DNA of 64,000 nt from Candidatus Pelagibacter sp. HIMB1321. GTDB taxonomy: Bacteria > Pseudomonadota > Alphaproteobacteria > Pelagibacterales > Pelagibacteraceae. Shown here in pieces: positions 10,792 through 19,042 of the stretch. The notes beneath the pieces are model-generated. The model saw nothing but the letters and a program-made list of their open reading frames with translations. It did no database searches and was not told where the DNA came from. The position numbers and the translations under genes were made by a program. Positions within the stretch are counted from its first letter, which is position 1. Each line of letters opens with the position of its first letter. The stretch is from positions 1,054,001-1,118,000 of the forward strand of contig NZ_LT840186.1 in the NCBI RefSeq assembly GCF_900177485.1. Direction: 5' to 3'.

Positions 10792-10973
10792 AAAATTTTT
10801 AGAATTTAAGCAAATTATACATAGTTTTTAATAGTTAAAGCTAAAAAAGAGACAGTAATATTGACCTATAATTTTAATATAATAGCAATTTTAATGGCTA
10901 ATACCACTATTGCATATCTAATATGCTTAAATCGAATTGTTTAAAAAAAAAATTTATAAGCTACGACGTTGTT

Positions 10974-11738
10974 ATGTTTCAAAATATTATAGAAATTTTT
11001 ATTCTTTCTTTAATACAAGGTGTGTCTGAGTTTTTGCCTATAAGCTCTTCAGCTCATTTAATTATTGTTTCAACTTTATATGAATTTCATTCTAGTTCGC
11101 TATTAATTGATACAAGTCTTCATTTAGGATCTCTCTTAGCAATAATATTTTTTTTTAAGCGAGAATTATTTGACCTTAAAAATAATCAGAGAATTTTGTT
11201 ATTAATATTTTTTGGATCATTTCCATTAATTATCGTGGGTTATTTTATATTCAAAACAGGATTAATTGATTTATTGAGAAATATAGAAGTTATAGCTTGG
11301 ACTACTTTTATTTTTGCTATTATTCTTTTTTTTGCTGATAAGAGTAGATTTGATAATAAAATTTCAACCAATTTAAATCTAAAAACAATATTGATAATTG
11401 GATTATTTCAAATATTGTCATTAATACCTGGGGTAAGTAGAGCTGGTATTACAATTACTGCAGCAAGGATTTTAAAATTTAATAGAGTAGACTCTAGTAA
11501 AATTTCATTTTTACTTTCAATTCCAGCTTTAGCTGGTGCTAGTTTTCTTAGTTTAAGTGATCTGACTTTGGAACAAATTAATTTTAACCTTCAAGTGTTA
11601 ATGGCTATAATTTTATCTTTTATTTTTTCTTATATTACAGTTAAGTACTTTCTAATTTATATTAACAAATTTTCTATGAATGCATTTGTAATTTATAGGA
11701 TATTGATTTCATTTTTGTTGTTCTATCTAATATACTAA
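10974..11738 (+). CDS. uppP: Undecaprenyl-diphosphate phosphatase
   Basis: An integral membrane protein that recycles the lipid carrier undecaprenyl phosphate for peptidoglycan and surface polysaccharide synthesis. It shows the two family signatures, GVSEFLPISSSAHL near the N terminus and SLIPGVSRAGITI in the second half, among about eight hydrophobic segments. I choose the ATG at 10974 (MFQNIIEIF, 254 residues) because it matches the usual family start; an in-frame ATG at 10923 would add 17 basic residues with no family match. It overlaps the next, convergent gene by four bases. Confidence 0.95.
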   Translation: MFQNIIEIFILSLIQGVSEFLPISSSAHLIIVSTLYEFHSSSLLIDTSLHLGSLLAIIFFFKRELFDLKNNQRILLLIFFGSFPLIIVGYFIFKTGLIDLLRNIEVIAWTTFIFAIILFFADKSRFDNKISTNLNLKTILIIGLFQILSLIPGVSRAGITITAARILKFNRVDSSKISFLLSIPALAGASFLSLSDLTLEQINFNLQVLMAIILSFIFSYITVKYFLIYINKFSMNAFVIYRILISFLLFYLIY

Positions 11739-12628
11739 AGTTTTTTATTCTTAACTAATGGTAAAAGTTGAGATAGCAGAACTCCACTCAAGATAAAGAT
11801 ACATCCTAAAACATTATTGATATCTAAAATTTGATTTAACAAAAACCATGCAGCTATAGTTGCAAATACGCCTTCCAAAGAAAATATAATTGCAGCTGGA
11901 GCTGGAGTGATGTTTTTTTGTGCATAAATCTGTAGAACAAAAGCTAAACCTCCTGACAAAACACCTGCGTACAAAATTTCAATTTTTTCTTGTAAAATAT
12001 TTTCTAAAATTAATTCTTCAAATATTAATGCTATAATTAAAGATAGTATTGCCACTATAAATGTCTGGATTGCTCCAATTGTAAGAGGATAATTATATTT
12101 TTTTATGATCATCCCAGTAAAAATTATATGAGTGCTCCAAAAAAAAGCTCCTAAAATAACTAGGCCATCACCAATTCTCACCGTTGTATCGTAAAAATTT
12201 GTGAGTAAATAACCACCAATTACACATAAAATTACTGAAGGCCAAACACTCCAATGTATTTCTCTCTTATGAAGAAAAAAAACTATTATTGGAACCATTG
12301 GCACATAAAAAATAGTAAAAAAGGCAGCATTTGCTACATCAGTATAAATTAAAGCCACTTGTTGTAGTGCAGAACCTAAAAATAAAGATAAACCGATTAA
12401 AGTCACAAGATATAAAAAAAGTTTTTTATTTACCTGAAAAGAGGATCTAAAGTTTTTAAACTCAAAAATATAAGCAAGAGGAACTATCGCGAAACATCCC
12501 ACAAAAAAGCGTATTGAGTTAAAAGTAAATGGACCTATTTCATCCATTCCTGTTTCTTGAGCTATAAAGGTAGTTCCCCAAATGAAAGTGCATAGCAAAG
12601 CACTTAATAAGGACATGGTCTTAGACAT
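11735..12628 (-). CDS. EamA/DMT-family transporter
   Basis: A 297-residue membrane protein with about ten hydrophobic helices arranged as two EamA repeats. The first repeat opens with ALLCTFIWGTTFIAQETGMDEIGPFTFNSIRFF, split by a charged loop, and the second ends with SLEGVFATIAAWFLLNQ, both typical of drug/metabolite transporters that export amino acids or other small metabolites. The substrate cannot be assigned. It is separated by two bases from the aceF stop, so it may be co-transcribed with the pyruvate dehydrogenase genes upstream, and it meets uppP tail to tail. Confidence 0.9.
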   Translation of the reverse strand: MSKTMSLLSALLCTFIWGTTFIAQETGMDEIGPFTFNSIRFFVGCFAIVPLAYIFEFKNFRSSFQVNKKLFLYLVTLIGLSLFLGSALQQVALIYTDVANAAFFTIFYVPMVPIIVFFLHKREIHWSVWPSVILCVIGGYLLTNFYDTTVRIGDGLVILGAFFWSTHIIFTGMIIKKYNYPLTIGAIQTFIVAILSLIIALIFEELILENILQEKIEILYAGVLSGGLAFVLQIYAQKNITPAPAAIIFSLEGVFATIAAWFLLNQILDINNVLGCIFILSGVLLSQLLPLVKNKKL

Positions 12629-12630
12629 TA

Positions 12631-13920
12631 TTAGACTGCTAGTTTATATGCAAAATTTTTACCAAGATTGTCTTTTAAATCATTATTAAATCTTGCAGCT
12701 TCAGCTCCATCTATAATTCGATGATCATATGATAAAGAAATTGGTAACATGGTGCGTGTTACAAATTTATTATTCATAAAAATTTGTTTTTTTTGACTTT
12801 TACCAACACCAAGAATAGCAACTTCAGGATAATTGATTATTGGTGTAAAAAATGATCCACCAATGCCTCCTAGACTTGTTATTGTCATTGAGCCACCAAA
12901 TAATTCTTTTTTATCAATTTTAAGATTTCGACATAACTCGCTTACTTGTTTTAAATCTTTACTAATTACAGAAATATTTTTGTTATTAGCATCTCTAATT
13001 TTTGGAACCATTAATCCATGAGGGGTATCTACCGCAATTCCAATATGATAATACTTTTTCAAGGTCATTTTTCCATCCTCAATTTCGTCTATCGAAGAAT
13101 TAAAGCTTGGAAATTTTTTTAATGATGCAACTAAAGCTTTAATAATGAACGCTAAAGGAGTAATTTTTTTTTTCTCCCCAGTATAAATATCTGTAAGTGA
13201 ATTTCTAAAATTTTCTAGTTCTGTAATATCAATTTCATCGTGATTAGTAACATGAGGAATATTTGACCAAGAATTCATCAAATATGTTGAGGCTAATTTC
13301 TTTACTCTCGGCATATCTTTTGTTTCAACTTCACCAAATTCTGAATGTGAGTATTCTAAATTAATTTTTTTTGGTAATTTTTCCTCTTGATAATCAACAG
13401 GTGCATTTTGCTTATTTGAAATATAATTCTTTATATCTGCTTCTGTCACTCTACCTTGTCTTTCACTTCCGTATAAGCTGTTGATGTTTACACCCAATTC
13501 TCTTGCAAATTTTCTTACTTTGGGTGATGCAAGAGCAAGTAAATTATTGTTAGATCTTATGGTGCTAACATTTTGACTTGGAACAACTTGACTTGGAGTA
13601 TCTTCTATTTTGACATCTATTTCAGATAATGACTGTTCTTGATTTTTGATAGTTTCATTTGATTTAACTGCATCACTTGATTTACTTACTTCAATTTCTA
13701 AAATCTTTGATCCCTCAGAAATCTTATCTCCAACCTTTACTATAACATTTATAACTTTACCCTCTTCAATACTAGGGATTTCAACACTAGATTTGTCGCT
13801 TTCTATAGTAATTAATGGATCATTTTTTTTTATAGATTGTCCTTCTGAAACAAGAACTTCAATTACTTCCACATCTTTAAATTCTCCAATATTTGGTACT
13901 TTTAAATCAATAAGAGACAT
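12631..13920 (-). CDS. aceF: Pyruvate dehydrogenase complex E2, dihydrolipoamide acetyltransferase
   Basis: Core subunit that moves the acetyl group to CoA. From the ATG at 13920 the protein (429 residues) begins MSLIDLKVPNIGEF and has a single lipoyl domain (about 1-80, lipoyl-lysine K43 in ESDKSSVEIPS), a linker, an E1/E3-binding domain containing SPKVRKFARELGV, and a catalytic domain ending with SYDHRIIDGAEAARF, which holds the active-site His. An upstream in-frame ATG at 13962 would add 14 residues inside aceE and is less likely. It follows aceE by seven bases. One lipoyl domain is fewer than the two or three of many gammaproteobacterial AceF proteins. No E3 (lpd) gene lies next to it. 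Confidence 0.95.
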   Translation of the reverse strand: MSLIDLKVPNIGEFKDVEVIEVLVSEGQSIKKNDPLITIESDKSSVEIPSIEEGKVINVIVKVGDKISEGSKILEIEVSKSSDAVKSNETIKNQEQSLSEIDVKIEDTPSQVVPSQNVSTIRSNNNLLALASPKVRKFARELGVNINSLYGSERQGRVTEADIKNYISNKQNAPVDYQEEKLPKKINLEYSHSEFGEVETKDMPRVKKLASTYLMNSWSNIPHVTNHDEIDITELENFRNSLTDIYTGEKKKITPLAFIIKALVASLKKFPSFNSSIDEIEDGKMTLKKYYHIGIAVDTPHGLMVPKIRDANNKNISVISKDLKQVSELCRNLKIDKKELFGGSMTITSLGGIGGSFFTPIINYPEVAILGVGKSQKKQIFMNNKFVTRTMLPISLSYDHRIIDGAEAARFNNDLKDNLGKNFAYKLAV

Positions 13921-13927
13921 GCTTTCT

Positions 13928-16900
13928 TTATAATTTGGTAGGCATTGGCTTGTTTGGATCAATTTTAAATTTCTTCATCGCCTCTGTGGCGTATTTTGAG
14001 GCAATTAGTTGCTCTTTAGATAAAATACTTAAACCATAAGCAACGATGTGTTCTTTATCAACTTCAAAAAAATTTCTTAAACTTTTTCTAGTATCACTTC
14101 TACCAAATCCATCTGTACCTAAAGAGTAAAAACTTTTTTCAACATATGGCCTAATTTGATCAGAGTTAATTCTCATATAATCAGAGGCAGCCATGATTGG
14201 CCCCTCTGTTTTTCCCAAACATTCCTCAACATAAGATTTTTTTTGTTCTTTGTTTGGATTTAGAAGATTGTATCGCTCAACTTCCATTCCATCTCTTCTT
14301 AATTCATTAAAACTTGTCACGCTCCAAACTTCACTATCAATTTGATATTCATTTTGTAAAATCTCTGCACCTTTAATCATTTCTCTTAAAATAGTACCAG
14401 ATCCAAGAAATTGAATTTTTGTTTTTTTATTTTTATTAAAGTCTCTTATTTTGTACATCCCTTTTAAAATACCTTCTTCACACTTTTTATCTTTCGGCAT
14501 TTCAGGGTGAGAGTAATTTTCATTCATTGTAGTAATATAATAAAAAATATTTTCTCTTTTTTCATGCATTCTTCTTAATCCTTCTCTAAAGATTACAGCT
14601 AATTCATAATGAAATGTTGGATCATAACTTATGCAGTTTGGAATAGTTGAGGCCAATATATGACTATGTCCATCTTGATGCTGTAAACCTTCTCCCGCAA
14701 GTGTAGTTCTTCCGGCTGTTGCACCAATTAGAAAACCTCTAGATTGACTGTCTGCGCCGGCCCAAGCCAAATCTCCAATTCTTTGAAAGCCAAACATTGA
14801 ATAAAACAGATAAATTGGGATCATTTCAATATCATGATTTGTGTATGATGTTCCTGCCGCAATCCAAGATGACATTGCACCAGCTTCGTTAATACCTTCC
14901 TCTAAAACTTGTCCTTTCTTATCTTCCCTATATGAACTTAATTGAGCAGAATCTTCTGGTTCATATTTTTGTCCTTCATGAGCATAAATACCTATCTTTT
15001 GAAAAAATCCCTCCATACCAAAAGTTCTAGCCTCATCTGGTATTATTGGAACTAATCTTGGAGCAACATTTTTATCTCTTAATAAATTTGTTAACATTCT
15101 TACCAAGGCCATTGTTGTCGACATTTCTTTTTCACCTGTAGAAACTTTCATATTGTCAAATATATCTTTTGGAGGAACTTTAATAGGTTTAGCAAATGTA
15201 CTTCTTTCAGGAATAAATCCACCTAACTTAAGTCTTCTTTCTTTTAAGTATTTTATTTCAACAGAATTTTCATCTGGCTTATAATATTCAATATTTTTTA
15301 CTTGCTCATCAGTTAAAGGTACATCAAATCGATCTCGATAATACATAAGATCATCAATATCTAATTTTTTAGTTTGATGAGTAGTATTCACACTTTCACC
15401 GGTTTTACCCATCCCATATCCTTTAATAGTTTTGGCGATTACAACCGTTGGACTTCCTATATTTTTTGTTGCTCTATCATAAGCAGCAAACACTTTGTGG
15501 GGATCATGACCTCCTCTATTTAATCTCCAAATATCTTTGTCTGATAAACTCGATACTAGTTCTCTTGTTTCTGGGAATTTACCAAAAAATTTTTCTCTAA
15601 CATAAGCTCCATCTCTCGCTTTCATTGCTTGATATTCACCATCTACTGTTTCATTCATTGCTTTTACTAAGTGTCCAGTCTTATCATTTGCTAATAATGG
15701 GTCCCAATATGAACCCCAAATTACTTTGATTACATTCCAGCCTGCTCCTCTAAAACTTCCTTCAAGTTCTTGAATAATTTTTCCATTACCTCGAACAGGT
15801 CCATCCAGTCTTTGTAAATTGCAGTTAACTACAAAAATTAAATTATCTAATTTTTCTCTTGCTGCTAAACCAATTGCACCTAAAGACTCTGGTTCATCCA
15901 TTTCACCATCACCTAAAAATGCCCAAACTTTTCTACCTTCATCTTTAATTAAACCTCTATTGATTAAATATTTCATGTATCTTGCTTGATAGATTGCAAG
16001 CATGGGACCAAGCCCCATGGAAACAGTTGGGAATTGCCAAAAGTTAGGCATCAACCATGGATGAGGATATGATGATAAGCCTCCAGGCTTAACTTCTTGT
16101 CTAAAATTGTCTAATTGTTTTTCGTTTAATCTTCCTTCTAAATACGCTCTCGCATACATTCCTGGAGCACTATGACCTTGAAAATAAACTAAGTCTCCAC
16201 CGAATTTATTATTTTTTGCCCTGAAAAAATGATTAATTCCCACATCGTATAAAGTTGCAGCTGATGCAAATGTTCCTATATGTCCACCTAATTCTGGAAA
16301 TTTTTTATTAGCTCTAACAACCATTGCTGCTGCATTCCATCTAATAAATGATCGAATTCTTCTTTCGATATTCTGGTCCCCGGTAGATTTTTTTTCCTCA
16401 TCAGCTGGAATGGTATTTATATAAGGGGTATTTTGAGTGTAGGGAATATTCACTCCCTGCATATATGCCTTATTTATAAGTTCCTTAATTAGATAATGAG
16501 CTCTGTGATTTCCATCTTTATCAATTACTGCAGATAAAGACTCTAACCATTCTTGGGTTTCTAAAGGATCTATATCACCTTGATTTACAACTTGAATAAT
16601 TTCAGGTTTTTCTGGGGTGACAATCTTATTAGTTTGAACAACATTTTCTTTTTCTTTTAATGCTTGTTCTGCCTCCCTAATTAAATTTTCAGTATCTTTA
16701 GGAATTATTTTTTCATCTTTGCTAGACGTATTTTCAGAAGCAACTGTTAAAATTAAATCATCTTTTGAAACTTTATCTCCAACTTTAATATTTAGGCTCT
16801 CGATTTTTCCATCTAATGTAGAAGGAATCTCCACACTTGATTTATCACTTTCAATAGTAATTACAGGATCACCAGGCTTAATTTCATCACCCTCTTTAAC

Positions 16901-16966
16901 TAAAACTTCTATTACTTCAACTTTTTCGAAATCTCCTATGTCTGGGACTAATAATTTAGAGCTCAT
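13928..16966 (-). CDS. aceE: Pyruvate dehydrogenase E1, homodimeric type, with N-terminal lipoyl domain
   Basis: Decarboxylates pyruvate with thiamine diphosphate. At 1012 residues it is about 120 longer than usual AceE proteins (near 890). The extra part is an N-terminal lipoyl domain (residues 1-80) beginning MSSKLLVPDIGDFEKVEV with lipoyl-lysine K42 in ESDKSSVEIPS, followed by a charged linker rich in Lys, Glu and Thr. The E1 body starts near residue 128 (DIDPLETQEWLESL) and carries the diphosphate-binding motif from GDGEMDEPES to VNCN. aceF follows seven bases downstream. Many alphaproteobacteria use an alpha/beta E1 in which the beta subunit bears a lipoyl domain; here a homodimeric E1 has one. 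Confidence 0.95.
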   Translation of the reverse strand: MSSKLLVPDIGDFEKVEVIEVLVKEGDEIKPGDPVITIESDKSSVEIPSTLDGKIESLNIKVGDKVSKDDLILTVASENTSSKDEKIIPKDTENLIREAEQALKEKENVVQTNKIVTPEKPEIIQVVNQGDIDPLETQEWLESLSAVIDKDGNHRAHYLIKELINKAYMQGVNIPYTQNTPYINTIPADEEKKSTGDQNIERRIRSFIRWNAAAMVVRANKKFPELGGHIGTFASAATLYDVGINHFFRAKNNKFGGDLVYFQGHSAPGMYARAYLEGRLNEKQLDNFRQEVKPGGLSSYPHPWLMPNFWQFPTVSMGLGPMLAIYQARYMKYLINRGLIKDEGRKVWAFLGDGEMDEPESLGAIGLAAREKLDNLIFVVNCNLQRLDGPVRGNGKIIQELEGSFRGAGWNVIKVIWGSYWDPLLANDKTGHLVKAMNETVDGEYQAMKARDGAYVREKFFGKFPETRELVSSLSDKDIWRLNRGGHDPHKVFAAYDRATKNIGSPTVVIAKTIKGYGMGKTGESVNTTHQTKKLDIDDLMYYRDRFDVPLTDEQVKNIEYYKPDENSVEIKYLKERRLKLGGFIPERSTFAKPIKVPPKDIFDNMKVSTGEKEMSTTMALVRMLTNLLRDKNVAPRLVPIIPDEARTFGMEGFFQKIGIYAHEGQKYEPEDSAQLSSYREDKKGQVLEEGINEAGAMSSWIAAGTSYTNHDIEMIPIYLFYSMFGFQRIGDLAWAGADSQSRGFLIGATAGRTTLAGEGLQHQDGHSHILASTIPNCISYDPTFHYELAVIFREGLRRMHEKRENIFYYITTMNENYSHPEMPKDKKCEEGILKGMYKIRDFNKNKKTKIQFLGSGTILREMIKGAEILQNEYQIDSEVWSVTSFNELRRDGMEVERYNLLNPNKEQKKSYVEECLGKTEGPIMAASDYMRINSDQIRPYVEKSFYSLGTDGFGRSDTRKSLRNFFEVDKEHIVAYGLSILSKEQLIASKYATEAMKKFKIDPNKPMPTKL

Positions 16967-17064
16967 TTTTTTAAGAACTTATACACTAAAAAATAGATAA
17001 TTATTCTTAATTTTAGACACATTTTGTGCAAATTTTTAACAATCTTAGATGAAAAATTTTAAAT

Positions 17065-17181
17065 ATGATAAAAAAATTAATATTTAAAATTTTAAAAAAC
17101 AAGAATTTTAATCCACTTGATAGTCAAATTTGGATTCAAAAAATTATTTTAGAAGAAAAATTTAATAAAACTAATTTTTAG
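17065..17181 (+). CDS. Possible 38-residue hypothetical protein
   Basis: An ATG at 17065 opens a 38-codon frame starting MIKKLIFKILKNKN and ending with a more protein-like stretch around PLDSQIWIQKIILEEKF. No function can be assigned. No ribosome binding site is visible. In favour of it, its TAG overlaps the thiolase stop by exactly four bases tail to tail, as at six well-supported convergent ends in this window. Against it, the region is very A+T rich and short frames arise by chance; it also lies in the 5' region of aceE on the opposite strand. Confidence 0.3.
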   Translation: MIKKLIFKILKNKNFNPLDSQIWIQKIILEEKFNKTNF

Positions 17182-18353
17182 ATTTTTTCTATACAAATTG
17201 CTATACCCATTCCACCCCCAATACAAAGTGTAGCGCAACCTTTGGCTTTGTTTTGCCTTAACATCTCATAAATTAATGTCACTAAAATTCTTGTTCCAGA
17301 CGCACCAATTGGGTGTCCTAATGCTATTGCGCCTCCATTAACATTAACTTTATTTTTATCAATATTTAGCTCTCTGATAACTGCAATACTTTGAGCAGCA
17401 AAAGCTTCATTAATTTCAAATAAATCAACATCATCTATTTTCCAATTAGTTTTTTTTAAAGCCATTCTAACCGCTTCTATTGGACCTAAACCCATTAATG
17501 ATGGATCAACTCCAACAGATGCCCAAGATGTAATTTTTACAAGAGGCTTTAAATATTTCTGTTTAGCCTCTTCCAAAGTTGTAAGAACAACTGCTGCTGC
17601 ACCATCGTTAATTCCAGATGAATTACCAGGTGTAACTGTTCCATTTTCTTTAAAAACTGTTTTTAATTTTTTTAAATCTTCAATCTTTAAGTCTTTTCTA
17701 GGATGTTCATCATTTTCTAATAAAACATTTTCTGTGTCCACTTTTATGATCTCATCACTAAATTTATTTTGCTCTAAACTTTTTTGAGCCTTATTTTGTG
17801 AGTTTAAAGCAAAGTCATCTTGTTCTTCTCTTGAAATCTTATACTTCTCTGCAATATTTTCAGCGGTTACGCCCATATGGTAATTATTAAATGCATCAAT
17901 TAAACCATCAAAAACCATAGTGTCTTTTAATCTGTCTTCAGATAATAACTTCTCATTTCTGTAAGATAGTGAGTGAGGTGCTAATGACATATTCTCTTGA
18001 CCTCCACAAATTACATATTTTGCCTCATTAAGCTTTAAGGATTGAAAGCCAGATATTACCGACCTTAAACCAGAACCACAAACTTGATTGACTAAATAAG
18101 CAGGTATTGATTTTGATATCCCTGCGTTAATTGCAGCTTGTCTTGCAGGATTTTGCCCTGCACCAGCAGTTAAAACCTGACCCATAATTACTTCATTCAC
18201 TTCATTTTTATCGATACCAGATCGATTAATAACTTCTTTAATAACTAACGAACCTAACTGATCAGCCTTAATATCTTTTAATGAACCTTTGTACGCACCA
18301 ATAGGAGTTCTCACAGCAGCTACTATTACTACTTCATTTAGTTTATTATTCAT
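17178..18353 (-). CDS. Acetyl-CoA C-acetyltransferase (thiolase)
   Basis: A 391-residue thiolase II family enzyme that condenses two acetyl-CoA or cleaves acetoacetyl-CoA. The acyl-carrying nucleophile is Cys92 in NQVCGSGLRS, followed by the family motifs NEAFAAQ, GGAIALGHPIGASGTR (catalytic His) and CIGGGMG with the second catalytic Cys upstream of it. Length and motif order fit atoB/phaA-type enzymes, but no polyhydroxyalkanoate synthase or reductase is nearby, so its pathway (acetoacetate use, fatty acid or other) is open. It sits alone on the minus strand, divergent from tRNA-Arg. Confidence 0.95.
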   Translation of the reverse strand: MNNKLNEVVIVAAVRTPIGAYKGSLKDIKADQLGSLVIKEVINRSGIDKNEVNEVIMGQVLTAGAGQNPARQAAINAGISKSIPAYLVNQVCGSGLRSVISGFQSLKLNEAKYVICGGQENMSLAPHSLSYRNEKLLSEDRLKDTMVFDGLIDAFNNYHMGVTAENIAEKYKISREEQDDFALNSQNKAQKSLEQNKFSDEIIKVDTENVLLENDEHPRKDLKIEDLKKLKTVFKENGTVTPGNSSGINDGAAAVVLTTLEEAKQKYLKPLVKITSWASVGVDPSLMGLGPIEAVRMALKKTNWKIDDVDLFEINEAFAAQSIAVIRELNIDKNKVNVNGGAIALGHPIGASGTRILVTLIYEMLRQNKAKGCATLCIGGGMGIAICIEKI

Positions 18354-18369
18354 TTTTAGAATATGATTT

Positions 18370-18397
18370 TTAACAAATTACATTAAAAAGTGATAAT
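18370..18397 (+). promoter_or_regulatory. Candidate promoter for tRNA-Arg
   Basis: TTAACA at 18370-18375 and GATAAT at 18392-18397 are separated by 16 bases, near the sigma-70 spacing. The predicted start would fall about 20 bases before the tRNA 5' end. In such A+T-rich DNA matches like this arise by chance, so the support is the position rather than the match. Confidence 0.35.
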
Positions 18398-18426
18398 ACT
18401 ATATTAATAAAAACTATTAACAATCA

Positions 18427-18503
18427 GCACCTCTAGCTCAATTGGATAGAGCGGCTGACTACGGATCAGCAGGTTGAGGGTTCGACTCCTTCGAGGTGCG
18501 CCA
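18427..18503 (+). tRNA. tRNA-Arg (anticodon ACG), CCA encoded
   Basis: A 77-base cloverleaf. The acceptor stem pairs GCACCTC (18427-18433) with GAGGTGC (18493-18499), the discriminator is G and CCA is encoded. The anticodon stem-loop is CTGACTACGGATCAG, giving anticodon ACG, and the T arm has GGGTTCGACTCC. ACG, read as inosine-CG after deamination, decodes CGU, CGC and CGA. TadA, needed for that editing, is not in this window. Confidence 0.97.
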
Positions 18504-18513
18504 TAAAATTAAA

Positions 18514-18612
18514 ATGATAAAAAAACTTTTAAAATCCTCATTACAAAACTCAGTTGTTATTTTTTTTGCTTTTATTTTATTTATTTTATTAATTCTAACA
18601 TTTGTTCTTTAG
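18514..18612 (+). CDS. Possible 32-residue single-pass membrane peptide
   Basis: A 32-residue frame starting MIKKLLKSSLQNS followed by about 18 hydrophobic residues (VVIFFAFILFILLILTF), so a short positively charged head and one membrane helix, predicted to sit in the inner membrane with its N terminus inside. It begins ten bases after the tRNA-Arg CCA end and stops four bases before the thioesterase ATG, filling the spacer. No homologue is recognised. Hydrophobic frames are common by chance in A+T-rich DNA, so this is only a candidate. Confidence 0.4.
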   Translation: MIKKLLKSSLQNSVVIFFAFILFILLILTFVL

Positions 18613-18616
18613 GCTT

Positions 18617-19042
18617 ATGGAAAATAAATATGAACAAATAAGTTTAAAACCAGGGTTCATGAAACATAATGGTGGCTTATTGTTTAGAAATATATCAGAA
18701 ACTGAATATGAATTTAAATCAACAATTAATGAAAATCATCTTAATGCAGCAGGTATAACTCATGGTGGTTATATTGCTGCTCTAATTGATGCTGGTGCTG
18801 GAACATCTGCTCATCGATCTGCAAATGGTGCTCCGTGTGTAACTATTTCTTTAGATTTAAAATTTATAGGTGCTTCAAAAACTAATGATGAAATCATTGG
18901 TAGAACAAAAATACTAAAAAAAACAAACACTTTAATATTTTTATTTTGTGAACTTTTTTGTAATGACAAAATTATAGCTTCTGCATCAGGAATATGGAAA
19001 ATTTTAAAAGTAAAACAGTCTAATTTTGGGCCAGGTGGCTAA
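18617..19042 (+). CDS. PaaI-family hotdog thioesterase
   Basis: From the ATG at 18617 (MENKYEQISLKPGF) this is a 141-residue hotdog-fold protein. The central helix motif HGGYIAALIDAGAGTSAH and the following strand VTISLDLKFIGASK match PaaI/YbgC-like thioesterases, which hydrolyse CoA thioesters; the exact substrate is unknown. A TTG at 18602 would give a slightly longer form, but it lies within the upstream small frame and ATG is preferred. It follows tRNA-Arg and may share its transcript. Its stop overlaps the TRAP permease stop by four bases. Confidence 0.86.
   Translation: MENKYEQISLKPGFMKHNGGLLFRNISETEYEFKSTINENHLNAAGITHGGYIAALIDAGAGTSAHRSANGAPCVTISLDLKFIGASKTNDEIIGRTKILKKTNTLIFLFCELFCNDKIIASASGIWKILKVKQSNFGPGG

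Noticed and set aside
10855-10889. TTGACC and TATAAT before uppP as a promoter
   Set aside because: The two are only 11 bases apart, too close for sigma-70; TATAAT alone is not enough in this sequence.
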